A program made the position numbers and the translations under genes. A stretch of DNA of 8,357 bases from Pseudomonadota bacterium (GTDB lineage: Bacteria > Pseudomonadota > Gammaproteobacteria > GCA-001735895), in the NCBI GenBank assembly GCA_022545625.1, contig JACZQS010000085.1, forward strand, positions 1 through 8,357, given 5' to 3'. This document shows, piece after piece, positions 1-6,388 of the stretch (position 1 is its first letter; the number at the start of each line of letters is the position of its first letter). Below the pieces are notes generated by a model that saw nothing but the letters and a program-made list of their open reading frames with translations, was not told the DNA's origin and did not search any database.

Positions 1-1
1 G

Positions 2-427
2 AAACTGGATATACCCAATAGACAGGCACGCGTCGATATTCAGGATGGTGTTAAGGCGGCGTTGCGCGACGTTGATAGATTGAGCACCTATTGTAGTGTG
101 CGAATGAAAGACCGGCATAAGGAAGGTGAACCGAATCTGACCATACTGCCGGGACAATTTGAAATCATAAAGGTGCGCGAATTCGACGATTCCCTGTACT
201 TTCCGGGAACTTTTGTTGTGCCACGGGGAATTTCGTCCGATTTTCCCCTCGATGTGATTTTCGAGGTAGAAATGCGCTTGAATTCGACCCAGCAACCTGA
301 TGTCTGGGCCATGTATTGCGCTAAACAAATGACCGTTTTTAGCCCAATTTTTCGGTCAAGTTATTACCCGAAATTAGCCGACATAAGTGTTGCCCTGGGT
401 AATACGGTAGAGATTAAGGCACCGTAG
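2..427 (+). CDS. C-terminal part of an unrecognised protein (5' end outside window)
   Basis: The reading frame is open from the first complete codon of the window to the TAG at 425-427, giving about 141 visible residues. A TTG at 62 could be read as a start. However, the frame continues upstream of it with ordinary residues (KLDIPNRQARVDIQDGV) and there is no ribosome binding site near it, so I treat this as the end of a longer gene. The visible part starts with a charged, probably helical stretch. A beta-rich section with alternating hydrophobic residues follows (for example FEIIKV, FPGTFVVP, VIFEVEM), and the protein ends in VEIKAP. I see no catalytic motif, membrane segment or repeat, and I do not recognise the family. 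It converges on the gamma-glutamyltransferase-family gene with 42 bases between the two stops. That gap holds only a weak 4-base-pair hairpin near 443-457 and no convincing terminator. Confidence 0.6.
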   Translation, partial: KLDIPNRQARVDIQDGVKAALRDVDRLSTYCSVRMKDRHKEGEPNLTILPGQFEIIKVREFDDSLYFPGTFVVPRGISSDFPLDVIFEVEMRLNSTQQPDVWAMYCAKQMTVFSPIFRSSYYPKLADISVALGNTVEIKAP

Positions 428-469
428 GAAATTTTTCAGTAGCTGATAACTACATGCTTTCAATACATT

Positions 470-2059
470 TTAGTACCCGGCGGCCATCCCGTCTTTACGG
501 GGATCCGAGCCGCCATGCAAAACACCCTGGCGCCAGTCGATAAAAATTGCCTGCCCGCCACCGTGCGGATCGATAGCCTCAACCGTCCTGTGACCCAGCC
601 TGGCCAATCCCAGCCGTGTAGTTTCAGCGATACCAGCCTCTAGCGACAATTCACCGTTATAAAGGAAAAACCGCGGGGCATCGAGCGATTCCTGTACATC
701 CATACCATAGTCAATCCAGTTGGAAAGAAAATAAGTCTGGCCCATCACCTGATATTGGCCACCCATCACACCAAAACTGAGTATTGGGTCATCATTTTCA
801 TAAACCATTGACGGGATGATGGTGTGCATCGGTCGTTTACCGGGTTCAAGCTGGTTGAAATGGCCTTTTTCGAGGCTAAAACCGCTCCCCCTGTTTTGCA
901 GGATGATGCCGGTATTGCCGGCAACAAGGCCGCTGCCCCAGGAACTAAAATCACTATTAATGAACGAGCAGGCATTGCGTTCTGCATCAACCATGGTCAG
1001 GTAAACCGTATCCCGGTGATTTGGCAGAGCTGAAACAACCGGCTGAGACAGAACCTGATCAAACCGAATGCGTGAAAACTGCTGTCGGGCAAGCTCATCT
1101 GACAGCATCAGATCAATCGGCAGCTGGTTGAAAACCGGATCGGATATAAATCGATCGCGTTCGGCCATCGCCAGGCTAAATGCCTCACTGAGGAGATGGA
1201 TGTGATCGGTGCCAAGGTGCGGGTAATCGGCTACATTGGTCTGCGCGAGGATATTGAGCGCCATCAGGGTGGTAATGCCCTGGCCATTGGGTGGAATCTG
1301 GTACACCCTGTAACCACGATAATCGGTACTGATCGGGTCTACCCATTCGGAACGGTGTTGGGCGAAATCTTCAAGGCTAAACAACCCCTCGTGGGTTTGA
1401 CTGAAACGCACTATTTCCTCGCTTATTTCACCCTGGTAAAAAACATCACGGCCTTGTTCGGCAATCAGTCGCAGACTACGAGCCAAATCCGGCTGTCGGT
1501 GTACCGTACCTGCTTCAGGTGCCTTACCATCGACCAGATAGGCAGCAGATGCCTCCGCGGTTTGGCTGAGTAATTGTTCATGCGACTTCCAGTTATGGGC
1601 AATAACCGGGCTGACTACATAGCCTTTTTCGGCGTATTCGATAGCAGGCTGCAACAGGGACGAAAAGTCGAGCCTGCCAAGCGATTGATTCGCGGTATAC
1701 CAGGCGTCGATGGCACCGGGTACCGTCACTGCCAGGATGCCCCTGTCCGGCATAGTTTTGTGGCCACGAGCTCGAACTGCCTCTGCGGTCGCTGCCGCGG
1801 GGGATCGACCACTACCATTCAAGGCATGTAGTTTTCCAGTGCTTGCCTCGTGGTAGAGAATGAAACAATCACCGCCTATACCACTGGAATAACTTTCGAC
1901 TACCGATAGTACCGCGCTTGCCGCAATCGCCGCGTCCAGCGCGTTACCGCCATCGCGCATAATTTGCAGTGCCACCTGGGTCGCCATCGGCTGGCTGGTT
2001 GCCGCCATCGCCCCGGTACTCATCACCGCCGATCGACCGGGTAACTGCTTGTTTCTCAC
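470..2059 (-). CDS. Gamma-glutamyltransferase family protein (YwrD/HpxW-like Ntn hydrolase)
   Basis: This 529-residue enzyme belongs to the Ntn-hydrolase gamma-glutamyltransferase family, whose members self-cleave into two subunits and attack gamma-glutamyl or related amide bonds. The N-terminal family signature is visible (ATSQPMATQVAL, GGNALDAAIAAS), then SSGIGGDC near residues 58-64. The predicted nucleophile and cleavage point is Thr351 in RDTVYLTMVD. Downstream, FSSWGSGLVAGNTGIILQNR (371-390) aligns with the start of the small subunit, and MGGQ (432-435) supplies the Gly-Gly of the oxyanion hole. The C-terminus SDPRKDGMAAGY and the DTVYLT sequence in place of TTHYS are typical of the YwrD and oxamate-amidohydrolase (HpxW) branch rather than of periplasmic E. 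coli Ggt. There is no signal peptide, so it is probably cytoplasmic. The GTG start is fixed by an AAAGGAG site 7 bases upstream. The gene starts 19 bases after srkA ends, so the two are probably co-transcribed. The family is certain; the true substrate is not. Confidence 0.93.
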   Translation of the reverse strand: MRNKQLPGRSAVMSTGAMAATSQPMATQVALQIMRDGGNALDAAIAASAVLSVVESYSSGIGGDCFILYHEASTGKLHALNGSGRSPAAATAEAVRARGHKTMPDRGILAVTVPGAIDAWYTANQSLGRLDFSSLLQPAIEYAEKGYVVSPVIAHNWKSHEQLLSQTAEASAAYLVDGKAPEAGTVHRQPDLARSLRLIAEQGRDVFYQGEISEEIVRFSQTHEGLFSLEDFAQHRSEWVDPISTDYRGYRVYQIPPNGQGITTLMALNILAQTNVADYPHLGTDHIHLLSEAFSLAMAERDRFISDPVFNQLPIDLMLSDELARQQFSRIRFDQVLSQPVVSALPNHRDTVYLTMVDAERNACSFINSDFSSWGSGLVAGNTGIILQNRGSGFSLEKGHFNQLEPGKRPMHTIIPSMVYENDDPILSFGVMGGQYQVMGQTYFLSNWIDYGMDVQESLDAPRFFLYNGELSLEAGIAETTRLGLARLGHRTVEAIDPHGGGQAIFIDWRQGVLHGGSDPRKDGMAAGY

Positions 2060-2066
2060 GATAGTG

Positions 2067-2073
2067 CTCCTTT
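2067..2073 (-). promoter_or_regulatory. Ribosome binding site of the gamma-glutamyltransferase-family gene
   Basis: Read on the minus strand this is AAAGGAG, a strong Shine-Dalgarno match. It lies 7 bases before the GTG at 2059 and supports that codon as the start over internal ATGs. It falls inside the 19-base gap after srkA. Confidence 0.8.
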
Positions 2074-2078
2074 GTTTT

Positions 2079-3194
2079 TCAATGGTCCGGCATCGTCAAC
2101 GGCTTTTCCTGCAAGCTGGTGAGTAACTCCTTTAACTCGAGAATATGCTCCGACCAGTAGCGCGGCGTATTAAACCAGGGGAAACTCATCGGAAATGCCG
2201 GGTCATCCCAGCGTTTTGCCAGCCAGGCGTTATAGTTCAGTACTCGTAGGGCACGTAATGGCTCGATCAGTTTTAGTTCGCGAAGGTCAAATTCACGAAA
2301 TAACTCATAACCCTCGACGATTTCAGATATCTGACGCTGCTTGTTGGCGGTATCACCCGACAATAACATCCACAGGTCCTGGATTGCCGGACCGCTTATC
2401 GCATCGTCAAAATCGACAAAGTGGGGGCGATCATCACGCCATAACACGTTGCCTGCATGACAATCGCCGTGCAGGCTAATCGAATCAAATTCAGCCGACT
2501 CGGGGCTATTTTGTTCGATCGCAGTCAGTACTTCGTTGACGATCGATTCATAAGCGGGACGAACGTCGTCCGGAATAAAACCGTTTTCCAGTAAAAAGGC
2601 CTTGCTATCGGATCCTGACTGTATACGTAAGCTCACTCTGTGTTTGAAAGGAAATCCCGCACCTATCGCATGAATCCGACCGATGTATTGACCCAGTTGG
2701 TGCAGGTGATCGAGATTGTCCAGTTCGGGCGCGCGCCCACCCTGCCGGGGGAATATGCAAAAATCGAAATTGTTAAATCGGGATAATGTTGGAATATCAG
2801 ATTCCCGGTCAATCACGATGGGCGGGACTACCGGTATTTCAGCTTCGTAGAGTCGCTGGATAAACTGATGCTCTTCCTTAATCTGTTCGGCACTCCAACG
2901 ATCGGGCCGATAAAATTTTGCGATAACCGGATCGTCCGCATCCAGGCCTACCTGGTACACGCGGTTTTCATAACTGTTCAGCGCAAGAATGCGGGCATCG
3001 CATATTCGCCCGGTCGACTCTATCGCATCTATGACGACATCCGGGGTTAATAACTGATAGGGGTGATCTTTGATATCTGGCCCCTGGGCAGCATCGGTTA
3101 AATCTTCGTTTGCCAACTCATATCGATTGCCGCGATTATCGTCGGTTGCGCCAAACTGTCGATCGGCGTCAGTTAGTTCCTTACCATTACTCAT
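2079..3194 (-). CDS. srkA: Stress response serine/threonine kinase SrkA (YihE/RdoA)
   Basis: This is a cytoplasmic protein kinase of the YihE/SrkA family (APH/choline-kinase fold). In E. coli it protects cells during envelope and oxidative stress and counters MazEF-linked death. From the ATG at 3194 it has 371 residues. Visible motifs are LNSYENRVYQ (72-81), the ATP-binding lysine in AKFYRPDRW (Lys93), the catalytic loop HGDCHAGN (242-249, with Asp244 and Asn249), and the metal-binding FVDFDDA (Asp261). GPAIQDLWMLLSGD follows, and near the C-terminus DPAFPMSFPW matches the family. E. coli SrkA is 328 residues; the extra length is an acidic, polar N-terminal extension of about 45 residues. The frame also stays open to a TTG at 3269, but those extra residues look unconserved and cross a palindrome, so the ATG at 3194 is preferred. 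Its ribosome binding site is weak (GGG). In E. coli the partner gene is dsbA; here it is the gamma-glutamyltransferase-family gene. Confidence 0.93.
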   Translation of the reverse strand: MSNGKELTDADRQFGATDDNRGNRYELANEDLTDAAQGPDIKDHPYQLLTPDVVIDAIESTGRICDARILALNSYENRVYQVGLDADDPVIAKFYRPDRWSAEQIKEEHQFIQRLYEAEIPVVPPIVIDRESDIPTLSRFNNFDFCIFPRQGGRAPELDNLDHLHQLGQYIGRIHAIGAGFPFKHRVSLRIQSGSDSKAFLLENGFIPDDVRPAYESIVNEVLTAIEQNSPESAEFDSISLHGDCHAGNVLWRDDRPHFVDFDDAISGPAIQDLWMLLSGDTANKQRQISEIVEGYELFREFDLRELKLIEPLRALRVLNYNAWLAKRWDDPAFPMSFPWFNTPRYWSEHILELKELLTSLQEKPLTMPDH

Positions 3195-3245
3195 GATTAC
3201 CCGGGTTCTGTAATAGAAATTCCTGTTCGATAGGCCCCAACCATA

Positions 3246-3258
3246 ACTGGGACCCAGT
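3246..3258. promoter_or_regulatory. Perfect 6-1-6 palindrome, candidate operator upstream of srkA
   Basis: ACTGGG-A-CCCAGT is an exact inverted repeat around a central A. It lies 51 bases upstream of the srkA ATG at 3194, in the divergent interval shared with the intradiol dioxygenase gene. The size and placement suit a dimeric repressor or activator. No regulator is encoded in the window and I do not recognise the site. Confidence 0.35.
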
Positions 3259-3384
3259 CCAACACACAAATATTACTTCATCACGGGCTTGGCTAACAAA
3301 TAGATTTAAATGATATAGAGAGACTGTGTAACCGTAATGAATTGCGTTACACTCGCGGCACCGTTCAATTCCAGGTACAGACTA

Positions 3385-4002
3385 ATGAATGATGCGGCAA
3401 ATCGAATTAGACGCAAACTGCTATTCGGCATAATGACGCTACCGATAACGGGTCTCGCAAATGCAGCCATACGAACGCCTGACGCCAGCGAGGGGCCATT
3501 TTACCCGAACCCCGGCATGCGCTTCGACGATATCGACAATGACCTGGTAATAATCAGCGGCCGAATCGAACAGGCCGGTGGCGAAATCGTCCGACTCAAG
3601 GGGCGTGTACTGGACCGAGATGGCAAGCCGGTTGAGTCAGCGCAGGTGGAAATCTGGCAATGTGATGTCAATGGGCGCTACCTGCATCGGGGCGACTCTG
3701 GTGGGAGATCAAGGGATAATGCGTTCCAGGGGTTTGGCCATGACGTTACCAATGCCGATGGTAAATTCACCTTCCGGACGATCAAGCCGGTTCCCTATAC
3801 GAGTCGAACTCCCCATATTCATCTGAAGGTTCTAATTGCAGGCAAGGAACAGCTCACCACGCAGTTGTATTTAGCCGATCATCCCGGTAACGATGGCGAC
3901 TGGCTCTATCGGCGAATTCCTCAACAAAAACGCGACCTGGTGACGATGCATTTCAAAAAAACCGGCCAGGAACCGCTTGCAGAAATAGATCTGGTGATTT
4001 GA
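3385..4002 (+). CDS. Exported intradiol ring-cleavage dioxygenase (protocatechuate 3,4-dioxygenase beta-like)
   Basis: This is a non-heme Fe(III) enzyme of the family that opens catechol-type rings between the two hydroxyls. From the ATG at 3385 it has 205 residues. An N-terminal export signal is visible: a basic stretch with twin arginines (NRIRRKLLFG), a hydrophobic core (IMTLPITGL) and a likely cleavage site at ANA. It resembles a Tat signal, which would suit a metalloenzyme folded before export, but Sec export is possible. The mature part begins with EGPFYPN. All four iron ligands are present: Tyr99 in CDVNGRYLH, Tyr138 in KPVPYTSR, and His144 and His146 in PHIHLKV. An upstream in-frame ATG at 3337 would add 16 residues in front of the signal peptide. 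The 3385 start has an AGG nine bases before it and gives a normal signal length. It is a short, single-subunit relative of PcaH, so the true substrate is unknown. It runs divergently from srkA and convergently with the PhyH-type gene. Confidence 0.88.
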   Translation: MNDAANRIRRKLLFGIMTLPITGLANAAIRTPDASEGPFYPNPGMRFDDIDNDLVIISGRIEQAGGEIVRLKGRVLDRDGKPVESAQVEIWQCDVNGRYLHRGDSGGRSRDNAFQGFGHDVTNADGKFTFRTIKPVPYTSRTPHIHLKVLIAGKEQLTTQLYLADHPGNDGDWLYRRIPQQKRDLVTMHFKKTGQEPLAEIDLVI

Positions 4003-4042
4003 CCAGGCATAGAACAAGACCTGTTACAGCGTGTTTGCCGTT

Positions 4043-4912
4043 CTAGTCACGCGGCCAAACTTTCGGAAAGTCTTCACTATATTCCCGCATTGGCGCACCG
4101 TGGCGTACGCCTTTCGGAACAATATGCGGAAACTCCGCCGGTGGTTTACGCACGGCATAGGTTGCATTGTCTCCAACCCAACGATTGGCAATCGCACGAC
4201 GTCTACATTTCTGGCTGGTATTCCCCGCGCCACGGTGAACTACTCTCCCCTGGAATACCAGGCAATCGCCCGGCTCTATGTCGAACTGTAAAATATCGTA
4301 ACGCTCGGGTTCGGCTTCGAAGTCGGGCACAGGAACGAAGTTGCCTCCCTGGTATTCTGTGCCATCGGTAAATTTGTCGAAGGGCTGAATATTATCCTTC
4401 CATTTATGCGAACCCGAAACATACTGCACGGTAGATTCCCTCGGCAGGGCATCCAGTGAAACCCAGGTCGAACAAAATTGCCAGCCGTCGACAGCCATAT
4501 AGGATGTATCCTGGTGCCAGGGCGTAACACCACTGTCATGGGCCTCAAGTCCCGGTTCTTTTAAGAAAATCTGGTCGTAGAAAAAATTGACCTGCCGTGA
4601 ACGCATTATCTGGTGTGCAATTTCTGCACCCGGACCATAAAAGGCCCACTCGCGAAATTCCGGAATTCGCTGCCACATATAAAAATCATTAAAAAACAAT
4701 CCAGGGTCTTCGACAGTTGTGTACAGCTCGGCAAATTCCCCCTGCCAGACAAGCGCTTTCTCTATGGCGGTAGCAAGTTTGCTCAGCCAGTATTCTTCAA
4801 CCACGTTACGCAGTACGATAACGCCATTATTTTCAAACTCTTCAATGGTGTTTTCACTGATATCGATCGGTTCACCGCGAACCCTGGCTTCCTTCTTCAT
4901 CGGGACTTTCAT
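4043..4912 (-). CDS. Phytanoyl-CoA dioxygenase (PhyH) family protein
   Basis: This 289-residue protein is an Fe(II)/2-oxoglutarate-dependent oxygenase of the PhyH family. The family hydroxylates acyl-CoAs, ectoine, phosphonates and various natural products. The iron triad is visible: His133 and Asp135 in TPWHQDTSYM, and His226 in GRVVHRGAGNTS. An arginine in the run 237-239, about 11 residues after His226, is placed to bind 2-oxoglutarate. The N-terminal part has the usual helix and FENNGVIVLRNVV strand, the central part has CSTWVSLDA, and VSGSHKWKDN matches the family's G-S-H element. There is no signal peptide or membrane segment. The ATG at 4912 is used; a second ATG at 4900 is possible, and neither has a strong ribosome binding site. 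The stop lies 40 bases from that of the intradiol dioxygenase, tail to tail. No neighbour indicates the substrate. Confidence 0.9.
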   Translation of the reverse strand: MKVPMKKEARVRGEPIDISENTIEEFENNGVIVLRNVVEEYWLSKLATAIEKALVWQGEFAELYTTVEDPGLFFNDFYMWQRIPEFREWAFYGPGAEIAHQIMRSRQVNFFYDQIFLKEPGLEAHDSGVTPWHQDTSYMAVDGWQFCSTWVSLDALPRESTVQYVSGSHKWKDNIQPFDKFTDGTEYQGGNFVPVPDFEAEPERYDILQFDIEPGDCLVFQGRVVHRGAGNTSQKCRRRAIANRWVGDNATYAVRKPPAEFPHIVPKGVRHGAPMREYSEDFPKVWPRD

Positions 4913-4916
4913 CTAC

Positions 4917-4935
4917 TTACAATGTAACTATTGTA
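4917..4935. promoter_or_regulatory. Overlapping inverted repeats just upstream of the PhyH-type gene
   Basis: Two symmetric elements overlap. TTACA-A-TGTAA (4917-4927) is an exact 5-1-5 palindrome. TACAAT and ATTGTA (4918-4923 and 4930-4935) are exact 6-base arms around a 6-base spacer. They lie 4 to 23 bases before the PhyH-family ATG. Read on the minus strand, the distal arm TACAAT also resembles a -10 box. This could be an operator over the promoter, but no clear -35 is present. Confidence 0.3.
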
Positions 4936-5087
4936 TCCATTAACAGTTCACCGGATACCAATTTATTACACCGGGGAGTTTTTCCAGCATGCTAAAGCGC
5001 ACAACTGGAAGGAGAGGCGAGGCGTCAATTTTGTGAAGAAACGGTTAATCTAGTTTATGCTGATTACGGCCTGGCGGGGAATAAATT

Positions 5088-5291
5088 CTATCTGAACAAT
5101 TCTTTTATATAGCCAACAATAGAAGCTCTTGGCTTTTTCCGAGATTTCCTGAGAGCCTTTTTATTGAAACTAAAATCCCCTCGACGCTGGCTTCCATCGA
5201 GGAACAATATCTGATCTTCATCACCATCGGCAATGGGTGCAACCGGGGTGTCGTCGGTGACGTCCTCAGTGATGTCTTCAGAATCAAACAT
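5088..5291 (-). CDS. Small charged hypothetical protein (67 residues)
   Basis: ATG to TAG gives a 67-residue protein that I do not recognise. It is strongly polarised. The first 26 or so residues are acidic (SEDITEDVTDDT, DGDEDQ). A short hydrophobic LFLDG follows, and then a basic second half (QRRGDF, NKKALRKSRKKPR) ending in IVGYIKELFR. It has no membrane segment, signal peptide or Cys. No Shine-Dalgarno site lies before the ATG, which lowers confidence. In its favour, this reading is more protein-like than the overlapping frames, and the neighbours on both sides share its strand. A candidate promoter lies about 125 bases upstream, at the end of the preceding gene. It may act in nucleic-acid or membrane-surface binding, but that is a guess from charge alone. 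Confidence 0.4.
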   Translation of the reverse strand: MFDSEDITEDVTDDTPVAPIADGDEDQILFLDGSQRRGDFSFNKKALRKSRKKPRASIVGYIKELFR

Positions 5292-5416
5292 GTCTAAAAT
5301 ATTTAGCTTTTATCTATTCAGAGTAGTTAAATCACTTTTTAATTACTGTGTTGTATCTCACAGAATATCTACCTGTTCTGGTCGCTGTACCCGTACTAAC
5401 CCTGCCGCTTCGAGTT

Positions 5417-5444
5417 ATAATATATTCAGAACCTGCAAAATCAA
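5417..5444 (-). promoter_or_regulatory. Candidate promoter for the 67-residue protein gene
   Basis: On the minus strand TTGATT (5439-5444) and TATTAT (5417-5422) are separated by 16 bases, a reasonable sigma70 match. It overlaps the stop of the upstream gene and would give a leader of about 120 bases. That leader contains a 5-base-pair hairpin, CTGTG/CACAG, at 5346-5363. Confidence 0.3.
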
Positions 5445-5833
5445 TCCTCAAAATCTGAAGCACGCCGCCCTCTTAAATGGCGCCTGTCAGTCTCGAAACC
5501 TTGCGTAACTGAACTGAGTGTAGTGTTATCATCTCGACGGTCTTCGCCGCTTCGTCGATCATCGAGGAACTTGTATTTACAATGACACTTTTTCTCGGTG
5601 CAGTCATCAAGCGGGAAGGCAGGCGCTTCACTGGCCAGATAGATTCGGTTTGCAATTTTCGCCGCACTTTTACAACAAAATAGTCCGGGTCGTATTTCGA
5701 CTGCCCGCCACCTCGTATCTGACGATCTTTCGCGTATGGCATCCGCTTTCCCGGCGTTTTTCGACCCTGGCGAATCAACCTTTTTATCAAATAGTTTAGA
5801 AAGAAACATCACCACTGCCACGAGTAAAAACAC
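5441..5833 (-). CDS. Membrane-anchored small protein with Cys cluster and DRR repeats
   Basis: From the GTG at 5833 this is a 130-residue protein of unassigned function. It has an N-terminal hydrophobic helix (FLLVAVVMFL), a basic and polar linker, and a conserved-looking core. The core runs from WRAVEIRPGLFCC (42-54) through IYLASEAPAFPLDDC (64-78) to CHCKY (83-87). The tail has two paired basic motifs, DDRRSGEDRRDD (91-102) and DRRHLRGRRASD (116-127). The five cysteines (53, 54, 78, 83, 85) suggest disulfides or metal binding. From memory, similar W-R-A-V ... E-A-P ... L-P-L ... C ... C-x-C-x-Y ... DRR proteins occur widely in proteobacteria without a known function. The hydrophobic frame continues upstream of the GTG (TLVVVIVLV) to a stop at 5873-5875, so the true start is probably nearer 5860. 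The C-terminal half probably sits on one membrane face, anchored by the helix. Confidence 0.65.
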   Translation of the reverse strand: MFLLVAVVMFLSKLFDKKVDSPGSKNAGKADAIRERSSDTRWRAVEIRPGLFCCKSAAKIANRIYLASEAPAFPLDDCTEKKCHCKYKFLDDRRSGEDRRDDNTTLSSVTQGFETDRRHLRGRRASDFED

Positions 5834-5867
5834 TAAGACGATTACAACAACTAGTGTCTCTGTGTAA

Positions 5868-5874
5868 CTCCCTT
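5868..5874 (-). promoter_or_regulatory. Strong ribosome binding site without a matching start codon
   Basis: Read on the minus strand this is AAGGGAG. The codons that follow in the frame of the Cys/DRR protein are AGT TAC ACA GAG ACA CTA, with no ATG, GTG or TTG. A GAG at 5858-5860 lies 7 bases after the site and is one substitution from GTG. The nearest normal start, the GTG at 5833, is 34 bases away, which is too far. Confidence 0.45.
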
Positions 5875-5875
5875 A

Positions 5876-6122
5876 AATGACATCCAACGGTCAATCCACG
5901 ACCAGATGGCTTGTAATAGCTAGTGCTCATCACTGCCTACTATTTCAATGTAATCTTTTAGACTATACCACTGGATAAATTCTCATTGCAGGAAATATGT
6001 CACACCTGACCGGGCTTTTACTATGGGTCGGATTCGATTGATGCTCGTGTCATATAGATGATCCGAGAGATACGACTCAGGGCATCAGATTTCGAAGGCT
6101 ATGGTGCGCAGTCGTAACCTAA
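5876..6122. other. Gene-free interval
   Basis: Both strands were read for short genes and RNA genes. The longest open frames are a 33-codon one on the plus strand from 5877 and a short one on the minus strand that runs into the next gene in the wrong frame. Neither has a ribosome binding site. A small inverted repeat, GGTC/GACC, lies near 5892-5906. I see no tRNA, terminator or array here. Confidence 0.5.
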
Positions 6123-6328
6123 CTAGTTGTCGTCATTGACTTCTGATTTAAGCATCGACTTCATGAAGTTTAGTGGAATCATCCCGGCAATGCCCAGGGG
6201 GACGAAGGCAAGCATCCACCATAATGAACCACCTAAAAAAAAACATAGACTGGTATTCCGAAAAAGGCAACACCCTGTATCAAGTAGCCAAGAAGGCCAA
6301 TGATCCTCGCTATTAATTTTTTATTCAT
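6123..6328 (-). pseudogene. Small two-helix membrane protein, frameshifted at a run of nine A/T
   Basis: The minus strand has an ATG at 6328 starting MNKKLIARIIGLLGYLIQGV, then AFFGIPVYVFF, and stops at the TAG at 6233-6235 after 31 residues. The sequence just beyond, in the +1-T (or -2) frame, continues seamlessly. It reads LGGSLWWMLAFVPLGIAG and MIPLNFMKSMLKSEVNDDN and ends at TAG 6123-6125. The break falls in nine T on the coding strand (6235-6243). With ten or seven T the gene would be one protein of about 67-68 residues. That protein would have a basic N-terminus, two hydrophobic helices joined by a Gly-Gly turn, and a charged tail. This may be a real frameshift, a slippage-controlled gene or a homopolymer error in the assembly. 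It lies 60 bases downstream of the cysteine synthase-like gene and probably shares its transcript. The ribosome binding site is weak. I do not recognise the family. Confidence 0.6.
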
Positions 6329-6388
6329 TTCTTACAATTTCTCGATTAGGCAAATCGGGTATTGACTCCATGATTTCAAATCAAATAT

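Noticed and set aside
1196..1573. 125-codon plus-strand frame
   Set aside because: It is antisense to the gamma-glutamyltransferase-family gene and has no independent support.
3195..3269. TTG start for a 396-residue SrkA
   Set aside because: The extra 25 residues have no family support, no ribosome binding site, and include the perfect palindrome that looks regulatory.
4003..4042. Bidirectional terminator between the two dioxygenase genes
   Set aside because: I could not find a GC-rich stem with flanking T or A runs in these 40 bases.
4613..4927. 104-codon plus-strand frame
   Set aside because: It is antisense to the PhyH-type gene and looks non-protein-like.
5233..5508. 91-codon plus-strand frame across the small-gene region
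   Set aside because: It overlaps both minus-strand small genes, has no ribosome binding site and has an unremarkable composition.
5473..5790. 105-codon minus-strand frame overlapping the Cys/DRR protein
   Set aside because: The 5441-5833 frame has a membrane helix and motif structure that I recognise, and the alternative frame lacks these.
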